Shown piece by piece: positions 1 through 5,496 of a stretch of DNA of 6,338 bases. Below the pieces are notes generated by a model, which was not told the DNA's origin, searched no databases, and worked only from the letters and a program-made list of their open reading frames with translations. The translations under genes and the position numbers were made by a program. Each line of letters starts with the position of its first letter. The first letter of the stretch is position 1. This DNA is from Bacteroidales bacterium. GTDB taxonomy: Bacteria; Bacteroidota; Bacteroidia; Bacteroidales; UBA7960. The DNA lies in the NCBI GenBank assembly GCA_007124575.1, contig SLEW01000050.1, positions 1-6,338 of the forward strand. Direction: 5' to 3'.

Positions 1-952
1 GGAAGCGTTCTGCAAACACAAAGACATCATGCTTTCTCTGGCGCAGTGGCGGCAAGGTGATTTTAAAGCCATTTATGCGGTGATACAGGTCTTCCCGGAA
101 GTTACTCTGGGTCACATCTTTCATGAGGTCTTCGTTGGTAGCCGAGATGATACGGACATCCACGCTTCTGACCCTGTTATCGCCAAGTCTGCTTATAGCT
201 TTTTCCTGTATAGTGCGCAGCAACCTTACCTGGTTTTCATGGGTTAAGTTTCCTATCTCATCAAGAAACAATGTTCCGCCTTCGGCCGCCTCAAAACAAC
301 CCACTTTATCCTGTATGGCACCGGTAAAGGCTCCTTTCACATGGCCAAAAAGCTCACTGTTTGCAAGTTCTCCCGGCAAAGCACCGCAGTCAAGAGCCAC
401 GAAGGGCTTGTCCTTGCGCTGGCTGCGGTGATGAATGGCCCTGGCAATAAACTCCTTGCCCGAGCCGGTCTCCCCCTCTATCAGCACGCTTAGCCCCGCG
501 GGGGCTACCATTTCCACGTGCTGCATCACATTTTGCATGGCCGGGTCCTCACCACTGATAAACCTGTTTTCAAAACCATCCAGGTCATCAGGGCTTTCTT
601 TTAATCCTCTGTTTATGACCCTGATGATCTCTTCCTGAAGGAAGGGTTTGGTAATATAGTCAAAAGCACCCGCCCGAATCATTTGCACTGCTGTACGCAC
701 GTCGGCATATGCAGTCATGATAACAACAGGCACGTAAGGTTCACGCTTTTTCACCCTCCTGAATATCTCATCACCATTTGCATCAGGCAGGCGATAATCA
801 CACAAAACAAAATCTACACCCCCTCTTTTCAGCTCTTTAATTCCATTGTTTGCTGTATAGGCAATGCGCACATGATGACCCTGTTTTTTTAACAGCAAAT
901 CAAGTTGCTTACATATGAAAGTATCATCGTCAATAATCAAAATGGTAGCCAT
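1..952 (-). CDS. NtrC-family sigma-54-dependent response regulator (partial, C-terminus beyond left edge)
   Basis: This is a two-component response regulator that, when phosphorylated by a partner histidine kinase, should activate RNA polymerase carrying sigma-54. I read 317 codons from the ATG at 952 down to base 2 with no stop. Receiver domain, about residues 1-115: acidic pocket D8-D10, phospho-acceptor D52 (in LCDYRLPD), conserved T80 and K102 (TKPF). AAA+ domain, from about residue 130: Walker A GETGSGKE at 160-167, sigma-54 contact loop GAFTGA at 207-212, Walker B LFLDEIG at 228-234, then SATNEDL (271-277) and FREDLYHRI (285-293). All key residues are intact, so it should be a functional activator. 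The rest of the AAA+ domain and an expected Fis-type helix-turn-helix lie outside the window. No kinase gene is visible, so its signal is unknown. There is no clear Shine-Dalgarno; the start is fixed by the usual N-terminal ILIIDDD strand. Confidence 0.96.
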   Translation of the reverse strand, partial: MATILIIDDDTFICKQLDLLLKKQGHHVRIAYTANNGIKELKRGGVDFVLCDYRLPDANGDEIFRRVKKREPYVPVVIMTAYADVRTAVQMIRAGAFDYITKPFLQEEIIRVINRGLKESPDDLDGFENRFISGEDPAMQNVMQHVEMVAPAGLSVLIEGETGSGKEFIARAIHHRSQRKDKPFVALDCGALPGELANSELFGHVKGAFTGAIQDKVGCFEAAEGGTLFLDEIGNLTHENQVRLLRTIQEKAISRLGDNRVRSVDVRIISATNEDLMKDVTQSNFREDLYHRINGFKITLPPLRQRKHDVFVFAERF

Positions 953-989
953 AGCACTTGAGGCTTTGTGGAAATATTTCTACAACATT

Positions 990-1024
990 CAAAGATATAA
1001 AAAGAATGCATACGCCCCCGCAAA
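990..1024 (-). promoter_or_regulatory. Bacteroidota-type housekeeping promoter for the response regulator
   Basis: Read on the minus strand, TATCTTTG at 997-990 matches the Bacteroidota -7 consensus TAnnTTTG exactly. TTTG at 1024-1021 can serve as the -33 element, with a 23-nt spacer that is slightly longer than the usual 19-21. Transcription would begin roughly 30 nt upstream of the ATG at 952. The -7 match is strong and the -33 assignment weaker. Confidence 0.6.
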
Positions 1025-1033
1025 CACTTGTTT
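1022..1033. promoter_or_regulatory. Small dyad, possible activator-binding site
   Basis: AAACA-CT-TGTTT is a perfect five-base dyad in the divergent intergenic region, about 110-120 bases upstream of the candidate sigma-54 promoter at 1144-1160. That is a normal distance for an enhancer bound by an NtrC-type activator. It also overlaps the proposed -33 element of the regulator's own promoter, which would permit autoregulation. Such a short dyad can occur by chance in AT-rich DNA, so the functional reading is only a suggestion. Confidence 0.2.
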
Positions 1034-1143
1034 AATAAAAGCGTACGAAAGCGCATAAAAATGTTCGCCATCGGACACTTTTTTTGCGTGCGGCTCAAAG
1101 AAAATCAAGCTCTATGTTGCTCACATTGTGTATCTTATGGTTT

Positions 1144-1160
1144 TTGGCACAATTATAGAT
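1144..1160 (+). promoter_or_regulatory. Candidate sigma-54 (-24/-12) promoter
   Basis: TTGGCAC at 1144-1150 is a full match to the -24 element (YTGGCAC). At the correct spacing, TAGAT at 1156-1160 matches three of five positions of the -12 element TTGCW, keeping the G but with A in place of C. Transcription would start near 1170, giving a leader of about 50 nt before the ATG at 1222. Support comes from the divergent sigma-54 activator next door; the imperfect -12 is the weakness. TAGATTTA at 1156-1163 is also seven of eight to the housekeeping -7 box, but no TTG lies at a suitable -33 distance. Confidence 0.45.
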
Positions 1161-1221
1161 TTACATTAAGCGAATCCAAAAGAAACTGAAAAAACAACTA
1201 AACATAAAAAAACTTAAAGTC

Positions 1222-1518
1222 ATGAAAACACGTATCATTATCACCGCCGCCTTCATTTTTATCATGGGATTTGCAAACGCCTGCAACACGAGCTATCTGA
1301 CCTTCACCACTTCCAATGGCGTTGAGATCAAACAACCCATTGAGGTTGAAGAAGCTGAAGAAGTAATTCCCGAGATGATAGTAGAAGAAATCCTGAAAGC
1401 ACAAACAAACATGGCCTTTTATCATTTTGACATCAGGGACTATTACAGCCCTGAAGAAGAAGAGCAACTTCCTTTTGACCTGGAAGCCGTGCTTAAAACG
1501 GCCAAACTGGACAAATAA
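1222..1518 (+). CDS. Small acidic exported protein of unknown function (98 aa)
   Basis: I do not recognise a family. The N-terminus is a clear signal peptide: MKTR followed by a hydrophobic stretch (residues 5-17), then F-A-N-A before Cys21. Signal peptidase I cleavage after ANA fits well; the position before the Cys is not a canonical lipobox (no Leu/Val/Ile at -3), so a lipoprotein is less likely though not excluded. The mature part of about 78 residues is strongly acidic (roughly 18 Asp/Glu against 6 Lys/Arg), with acidic clusters at 43-47 (EEAEE) and 77-80 (EEEE), and carries no predicted membrane segment. The gene stands alone between a divergent sigma-54 activator and a pair of terminators, behind a possible sigma-54 promoter. 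This suggests a small periplasmic or secreted protein made on demand. The signal peptide, the start at the first ATG and the terminators make a real gene likely. Confidence 0.8.
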   Translation: MKTRIIITAAFIFIMGFANACNTSYLTFTTSNGVEIKQPIEVEEAEEVIPEMIVEEILKAQTNMAFYHFDIRDYYSPEEEEQLPFDLEAVLKTAKLDK

Positions 1519-1555
1519 GCCTTTCGCTAAAAATCATCTGCTCTCATGCACCATG

Positions 1556-1584
1556 CCCGACGGGAAAAACCGGCGGGTTTTTTT
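1556..1584 (+). terminator. Rho-independent terminator 1 after the small acidic protein gene
   Basis: CCCG at 1556-1559 pairs with CGGG at 1574-1577, and CGG at 1561-1563 pairs with CCG at 1570-1572, with a single A-G mismatch between them and a GAAAAA loop. Seven T residues follow (1578-1584). It lies 37 nt downstream of the stop codon at 1518. Confidence 0.85.
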
Positions 1585-1607
1585 GTTAGTGAACCATTCT
1601 GCCGCAC

Positions 1608-1639
1608 AAACGCCAAAAAATACTTTTGGCGTTTTTTTT
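1608..1639 (+). terminator. Rho-independent terminator 2, in tandem with the first
   Basis: AAACGCCAAAA (1608-1618) and TTTTGGCGTTT (1624-1634) form a perfect 11-bp stem around a five-base loop. The T run extends from 1632 to 1639. It begins 23 nt after the first terminator ends and should block any read-through into the downstream lipoprotein unit. Confidence 0.85.
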
Positions 1640-1852
1640 ATGTATTTTGTTGTTGTTTTGTTTATTTTTATCTTATTTTTACATATTATTAGGCTTCGTT
1701 AAAAGCCTGCAAAACCGAACCTTTTTTAAAGAAAGCAGACGGGCTGACAACCCAAAGCCGGGTATGTGAAAGCGAAAAACGGCACAAAACATCAGAGTAG
1801 CCGAGAAAGCTGAAAATCGAAAGAGTAGGCAGAAATTAAAAAAGCAAATCCC
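1640..1852 (+). promoter_or_regulatory. Promoter region and purine-rich leader of the lipoprotein gene
   Basis: This 213-nt gap follows two terminators, so the next gene must have its own promoter. The T-rich stretch 1641-1681 offers candidate -7 boxes TATTTTTA (1663-1670 and 1674-1681, seven of eight to TAnnTTTG). TTG triplets at 1650-1652 and 1653-1655 lie 21 and 18 nt before the second box. If that box is used, the leader is about 165 nt. The leader is rich in A and G, holds a 6-bp hairpin (AGGCTT 1691-1696 with AAGCCT 1703-1708) and possible weak pairing of GGCT 1742-1745 with AGCC 1756-1759. I found no recognisable riboswitch, RNA gene or small ORF in it. Confidence 0.4.
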
Positions 1853-2701
1853 ATGAAAAAGTATTATGTTCTTATCTTTACAGCAAGTCTGGTTCTGTCT
1901 TTTGTGATATTCTCCTGTGACAAGGAGGATGCATGGCCTGATGATCTTAAAAAGGATTTTGAAGCAGCGGCCATATTACACACCGAGGCGATGGAGGCAA
2001 GTCTGGATGCCTTGAAAAAAGCTCCTGCGGGTGACCCATCGGCTTTACTTCTGGTTGTTGAAGAAGCCGTCACAAGACATGTGGCACAAAATCCCGGATT
2101 TGCCCCTCATCATGAGTACGCAAACAATGGGCTCGAAGCAGAGGTTAAGCGGTTATATCGTTTCAGAAAGATGGTCGGCGACCCCAACTACAAAGGCGAA
2201 TATGAATACAACGATTTTTTATTGTACACCATTCACGATCATCAGGATGACCTAAGTGAAGCACAGTACAATCTGCTTTTATCGGTAAATAGTATTATGG
2301 CGACATACAGCACAGAAGAAGAAATCGTTCCCATGTTGACCCAAATCCAGGACGTAGACTGTCTTGCGCTCCCCGAGGAGGAGCGTTATGTGATTTACTC
2401 GGCCATTACAATCGGCATTGAGTCTGTCGGTTATTGGAATGCGCACATAGATGAATGGATTGCGGCATTTACAGATGGCGATCCTGACAAAATTGCGCAT
2501 CTTGACAAATGGTTTAACTGGGGCAGTATAGTCGGCAGCGATGTCGCAGGGGGTGTCGGAGGAGCCATTGGCGGGGCCATTGCAGGCTCGTTTGCCGGGG
2601 GCATTGGTGCAGGACCCGGAGCAATTGCCGGCGGAGTTGGCGGGGCTGCAGGAACTTCAGCCACCGATGCTGTAATGCAGATCATCGGCCATATTTTTTA
2701 G
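1853..2701 (+). CDS. Surface-type lipoprotein with C-terminal glycine-zipper segment (282 aa)
   Basis: No named family is assigned. Residues 1-21 are a lipoprotein signal peptide ending in I-F-S-C, so Cys22 should be lipidated. The following D-K-E-D (23-26) resembles the acidic signal that sends Bacteroidota lipoproteins to the outer face of the outer membrane. Residues 30-220 look like a soluble, mainly alpha-helical domain rich in acidic residues and aromatics, with no catalytic motif that I can identify. After an aromatic hinge (KWFNWGSIVGSD, 219-230) comes an uncharged tract at about 231-271 packed with Gly and Ala in GxxxG spacing, the glycine-zipper pattern of membrane-inserting or self-associating segments. 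The protein then ends with DAVMQIIGHIF. This tail recalls glycine-zipper bacteriocins such as the Caulobacter Cdz proteins. Two small membrane-protein genes follow, 63 nt downstream. A toxin role is inference; a structural surface protein is the alternative. The start is the only ATG that preserves the signal peptide. Confidence 0.88.
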   Translation: MKKYYVLIFTASLVLSFVIFSCDKEDAWPDDLKKDFEAAAILHTEAMEASLDALKKAPAGDPSALLLVVEEAVTRHVAQNPGFAPHHEYANNGLEAEVKRLYRFRKMVGDPNYKGEYEYNDFLLYTIHDHQDDLSEAQYNLLLSVNSIMATYSTEEEIVPMLTQIQDVDCLALPEEERYVIYSAITIGIESVGYWNAHIDEWIAAFTDGDPDKIAHLDKWFNWGSIVGSDVAGGVGGAIGGAIAGSFAGGIGAGPGAIAGGVGGAAGTSATDAVMQIIGHIF

Positions 2702-2764
2702 TGTCCGTGGCTGTCTTTATCCGTTTTTGGGAAACACATACTAAAACAACAAATTACACCCTTT

Positions 2765-2938
2765 ATGAAAAAACAACTCATTGTGTTTTTTGTGGTCCTG
2801 GTAGCTTTAGTAATTCTGGCACAGGTGCTGCTCGTATATGACAAACTAAGCTGGCAGATTCTTATGCAGGGCATTTTGGCCGGCGTGCTGTCCACCTTTG
2901 TTTTCTGGGCAATTATAAAAAACAAGAAAACCAAATGA
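2765..2938 (+). CDS. Small two-helix membrane protein (57 aa)
   Basis: The ORF starts with an ATG and MKKQ and encodes two hydrophobic segments, about residues 5-24 and 32-51, separated by a short polar turn (YDKLSW). It ends in the basic tail KNKKTK. By the positive-inside rule, both ends should face the cytoplasm. I recognise no family. Its TGA overlaps the start of the next gene in the sequence ATGA, so the two are probably translated together. It follows the glycine-zipper lipoprotein on the same strand after 63 nt, with no terminator in between. Together these make an operon and a functional link to the lipoprotein plausible, for example as immunity, anchoring or export partner. No Shine-Dalgarno is visible, which is normal in this phylum. 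A gene this short cannot be proven from sequence alone, but the coding pattern and overlap favour it. Confidence 0.7.
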   Translation: MKKQLIVFFVVLVALVILAQVLLVYDKLSWQILMQGILAGVLSTFVFWAIIKNKKTK

Positions 2939-3129
2939 TGCAAACGATGAATCCTTCGCACGTATACTTTTTTTTCGGCTTTCTGCTGGTTTTGTTAATT
3001 GTGGTTCTATGGGTTATTACCATCAGGGACATTCTCCTTAACGGGCAGAGGAAAGTGCTGATCTTGCTGACCTTGCTTGCTCCTGTTATAGGACCATTGA
3101 TCTATTTTCACGCCAGACAACATAAGTGA
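2935..3129 (+). CDS. Small two-helix membrane protein resembling a PLDc_N domain (64 aa)
   Basis: The protein has two membrane helices, about residues 11-30 and 41-58. The stretch from IRDILLNGQRK through LLAPVIGPLIYFHARQHK resembles the stand-alone PLDc_N domain (the phospholipase D / cardiolipin synthase N-terminal membrane region), where the second helix typically carries P-hydrophobic-hydrophobic-G followed by a Y near its end. There is no HKD catalytic motif, so it is not an enzyme; free-standing domains of this type are common small membrane proteins of unclear role. The ATG at 2935 overlaps the TGA of the upstream gene by four bases; ATGs at 2938 and 2947 are alternative starts that leave the helices unchanged. 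It is the last gene of the lipoprotein unit and is followed by a long hairpin. The family assignment is by eye. Confidence 0.72.
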   Translation: MMQTMNPSHVYFFFGFLLVLLIVVLWVITIRDILLNGQRKVLILLTLLAPVIGPLIYFHARQHK

Positions 3130-3150
3130 GGCTGAGTTTTCCAGCAGCAT

Positions 3151-3200
3151 CAGGAAGGTGGCCGGCATGAATGCCTGTTCTTTCGCCGGCCGCCTTCCTG
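3151..3200. repeat. Long GC-rich inverted repeat without U-tract
   Basis: CAGGAAGGTGGCCGGC (3151-3166) pairs with GCCGGCCGCCTTCCTG (3185-3200) over 16 bp, with one T-G wobble and an 18-nt loop. A smaller hairpin follows (GGCCG 3207-3211 with CGGCC 3221-3225). Neither strand has a T run after the stem, so this is not a standard intrinsic terminator. It sits between the membrane-protein genes and the trpS promoter and could be a factor-assisted terminator, an mRNA 3'-end stabiliser, or a copy of a dispersed palindromic repeat. Confidence 0.8.
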
Positions 3201-3224
3201 GTCCCGGGCCGTTAGTTTCGCGGC

Positions 3225-3254
3225 CTGTGAATTAAACAATAAATGCTACTTTTG
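3225..3254 (+). promoter_or_regulatory. trpS: trpS promoter, -7 box directly before the start codon
   Basis: TACTTTTG at 3247-3254 is an exact match to the Bacteroidota -7 consensus TAnnTTTG. The -33 element is poor: CTG at 3225-3227, at a 19-nt spacing, is the best candidate. The box ends four bases before the ATG at 3259, so transcription would start at or within a few bases of the start codon. That predicts a leaderless or nearly leaderless mRNA. Confidence 0.6.
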
Positions 3255-3258
3255 TACT

Positions 3259-4254
3259 ATGGAAACAGTAGTAAGCGGAATACGCTCCACGGGGCACCTG
3301 CATCTGGGAAATTATTTTGGCGCCATAAAAAATTTTGTGAAGATGCAACACCAGCACAGGTGTTATTTCTTCATTGCAGACTATCATTCTCTGACAACGC
3401 ATCCCACACCTGATGATCTAAGCCGGAACGTCAGGCAGGTGCTGATCGAATATCTTGCGGCGGGCATAGATCCGGAAATTGCCACCTTGTACATTCAGAG
3501 CGACGTACCCGAGGTTGCAGAACTCTATCTGCTGCTCAGCATGAATGCCTACAAAGGGGAGCTGGAGCGCTGCACATCGTTTAAAGACAAGGTACGCAAG
3601 CAGCCTGACAATGTGAATGCGGGACTTCTCACCTACCCTGTGCTGATGGCCGCAGACATCATCATACACAAAGCATCCAAGGTGCCGGTGGGCAAGGACC
3701 AGGAGCAGCACCTTGAGATGGCGCGCACTTTTGCCAACCGGTTCAACCGGATGTACAGCACCGACTGTTTCCCGCCTCCCTATGCTTTCAACTTTGACAG
3801 CGAGCTGGTTAAGGTCCCGGGACTGGATGGCAGCACCAAGATGGGCAAATCAGAGGCAGAGGGCAATGCCATCTTTTTAGCTGATGACGAGAAAGCTATA
3901 CGCAAAAAAGTTATGCGCGCCACAACAGACTCGGGCCCCGGAAAGCCCGGAGAGCCCATGACACAGCCGGTAGAAAACCTTTTTAACCTGATGGGCATTG
4001 TCAGCAGCCCGGAAACGGTTTCATACTATCTGGACACTTATAACCAGGCCACCATCCGCTATGGCGACATGAAAAAGCAGCTTGCCGGGGACATGATCGC
4101 TTTTACTGCTCCCTTGCGCGAACGCATCCTGGCCCTTGATGCCGACGACAAATACCTGCAAAAGGTTGCCCGGATGGGCGCGGAAAAAGCCAGGGAGAGT
4201 GCGCAAAAAACGATCCGCGAAGTGCGTGAGATCATAGGGTTTTCTGCGCCATAA
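3259..4254 (+). CDS. trpS: Tryptophan--tRNA ligase (tryptophanyl-tRNA synthetase)
   Basis: This cytoplasmic class I aminoacyl-tRNA synthetase joins tryptophan to tRNA-Trp using ATP. The 331 aa are the normal bacterial length. The N-terminus METVVSGIRSTG, followed by LHLGNYFGA, contains the HIGH-type signature (H15-L16-G17-N18), and KMGKS at 194-198 is the KMSKS loop. Other typical stretches are FIADYHSLT (38-46), ERCTSFKDK and the LLTYPVLMAADI helix that lines the active site, and VGKDQEQHLEMAR. No key part is missing. It is the first gene of a probable two-gene unit with hflX, 22 nt downstream. The start is set by the conserved N-terminus and lies right behind the -7 promoter box. I see no trp attenuator or T-box. 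Confidence 0.98.
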   Translation: METVVSGIRSTGHLHLGNYFGAIKNFVKMQHQHRCYFFIADYHSLTTHPTPDDLSRNVRQVLIEYLAAGIDPEIATLYIQSDVPEVAELYLLLSMNAYKGELERCTSFKDKVRKQPDNVNAGLLTYPVLMAADIIIHKASKVPVGKDQEQHLEMARTFANRFNRMYSTDCFPPPYAFNFDSELVKVPGLDGSTKMGKSEAEGNAIFLADDEKAIRKKVMRATTDSGPGKPGEPMTQPVENLFNLMGIVSSPETVSYYLDTYNQATIRYGDMKKQLAGDMIAFTAPLRERILALDADDKYLQKVARMGAEKARESAQKTIREVREIIGFSAP

Positions 4255-4276
4255 AAACAGGAACGAAGACAACTGC

Positions 4277-5473
4277 ATGCCTACAAACATAGAAATCAGG
4301 AAAGAGAAGGAACGGGTGGTGCTCGTCGGCGCCATTACCCGTGAACAAACGGAAGAAGCAGTAGCTGAATACCTCGACGAGCTTGCCTTTCTGGTGAACA
4401 CTGCCGGCGGGATCGTACTCAAAAAGTTCACCCAGAAGCTGGACAAGCCTGATGCGGCAACCTATATCGGAAAAGGAAAGGCTGAAGAGATCAAAGCCTA
4501 CCTCCAGGAGTCAAAGGCAGACCTGGTGGTGTTTGATGATGAGCTAACAGCCTCTCAGCAGCGAAACCTTGACAGGACTTTCAAAACAAGGGTCATAGAC
4601 CGCAGCAACCTGATCCTGGATATCTTTGCCATGCGGGCCCGCACAGCGCATGCCCGCACCCAGGTGGAGCTTGCGCAATACCAGTACCTGCTGCCCCGGC
4701 TGGCCGGGATGTGGACACACCTGGAGCGGCAAAAAGGGGGTATAGGACTGAAAGGCCCCGGCGAGAAAGAAATTGAAACAGACCGCCGTATTGTGCGCGA
4801 CAAAATCGCCCTGCTCAAAAAGAAATTGCAGCAGATAGACAAGCAGAAAGCCACCCAACGGTCTAACAGAGGCAACCTGGTAAGGGTAGCCCTCGTAGGC
4901 TATACCAACGTGGGCAAGTCAACCATCATGAACATGCTCAGCAAAACAGATGTGTTCGCCGAAGACAAGCTCTTTGCCACCCTCGACACCACCGTCAGAA
5001 AGGTCGTGATTGGAAACCTGCCCTTTCTGCTTTCCGACACCGTGGGATTTATCCGGAAGCTTCCCCACCACCTGATAGAATCGTTTAAGTCTACCCTGGA
5101 TGAGGTACGGGAGTCTGACGTGCTCCTCCATGTGGTGGATATTTCACATCCAAACTTCGAAGAGCAGCTTCAGGTTGTGAAAAACACCCTTGCTGAAATT
5201 ACCGGGAACGAAGAGAAAGAGACCATCGTGGTGTTCAACAAAATGGATAAATACAGCTGGGTAGAAAAAGAGGAGGATGACCTGACGCCCGCCACGCGGG
5301 AAAACATCAGCCTGGAGGAGATGAAAGAGACGTGGATGGGCAAAATGAACGCCCCCTGTATTTTTATCTCTGCCAAAAAGAAAGAAAACATCGAACAGTT
5401 CAGACGTATGCTTTACGATACCGTAGTAGAAATCCACCAAAAACGGTACCCTTATGACCATTTTCTGTATTAA
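4277..5473 (+). CDS. hflX: GTPase HflX (ribosome-splitting/rescue factor)
   Basis: HflX is a GTPase that binds the 50S subunit and splits stalled or idle ribosomes, notably under heat or antibiotic stress. The N-terminal HflX domain (about 1-195) includes LDELAFLVNTAGG (33-45), YIGKGKAEEI and the conserved block DRSNLILDIFAMRARTAHAR, followed by the GIGLKGPGEKEIETDRR segment and a coiled-coil linker. The G domain has G1 GYTNVGKST (208-216), G2 FATLDTT (233-239), G3 DTVGFI (254-259), G4 NKMD (321-324) and G5 ISAKK (364-368). All are intact. The 398-aa length is normal, and there is only a short C-terminal tail. It lies 22 nt behind trpS on the same strand and is probably co-transcribed; an AGGAA at 4259-4263 is a rather distant ribosome-binding site. 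The link to trpS is likely just shared translation-related housekeeping. Confidence 0.98.
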   Translation: MPTNIEIRKEKERVVLVGAITREQTEEAVAEYLDELAFLVNTAGGIVLKKFTQKLDKPDAATYIGKGKAEEIKAYLQESKADLVVFDDELTASQQRNLDRTFKTRVIDRSNLILDIFAMRARTAHARTQVELAQYQYLLPRLAGMWTHLERQKGGIGLKGPGEKEIETDRRIVRDKIALLKKKLQQIDKQKATQRSNRGNLVRVALVGYTNVGKSTIMNMLSKTDVFAEDKLFATLDTTVRKVVIGNLPFLLSDTVGFIRKLPHHLIESFKSTLDEVRESDVLLHVVDISHPNFEEQLQVVKNTLAEITGNEEKETIVVFNKMDKYSWVEKEEDDLTPATRENISLEEMKETWMGKMNAPCIFISAKKKENIEQFRRMLYDTVVEIHQKRYPYDHFLY

Positions 5474-5496
5474 CCCGGGTTAAAAACTGTTTTTTT
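5470..5496 (+). terminator. Possible terminator overlapping the hflX stop codon
   Basis: TTAACCCGGGTTAA (5470-5483) is a perfect 14-base palindrome that includes the hflX TAA. As RNA it can fold only as a short stem (TTAAC with GTTAA) around CCGG. A T run at 5490-5496 follows after AAAACTG. The stem is weak, so termination may be partial. Confidence 0.4.

Noticed and set aside
123..892. Several plus-strand ORFs of 67-102 aa opposite the response regulator
   Set aside because: They are shadows of the minus-strand regulator, whose reading frame carries complete receiver and AAA+ motifs across the same bases.
1198..1467. Minus-strand ORF of 89 aa over the small acidic protein gene
   Set aside because: It has no recognisable features and lies antisense to a frame with a signal peptide; it also overlaps the candidate promoter side without its own start signals.
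1427..1702. Plus-strand ORF of 91 aa running through both terminators
   Set aside because: It starts inside the acidic protein gene in another frame and reads through two hairpin terminators; its hydrophobic end is merely the T-rich promoter DNA.
1685..1852. Possible riboswitch or group II intron fragment in the leader
   Set aside because: The base pattern is suggestive in places, but I could not identify domain V, a known aptamer core or a long conserved stem, so no such feature is called.
2431..2685. Minus-strand Pro/Ala-rich ORF of 84 aa
   Set aside because: It is the antisense image of the Gly/Ala-rich tail of the lipoprotein, which naturally reads as Pro/Ala on the other strand.
4021..4446. 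Minus-strand ORF of 141 aa across the trpS-hflX junction
   Set aside because: It is antisense to two well-supported core genes and shows no domain or start context.
5144..5461. Minus-strand ORFs of 105 and 73 aa within hflX
   Set aside because: These are shadows of the HflX G domain, whose G4 and G5 motifs occupy the same bases.
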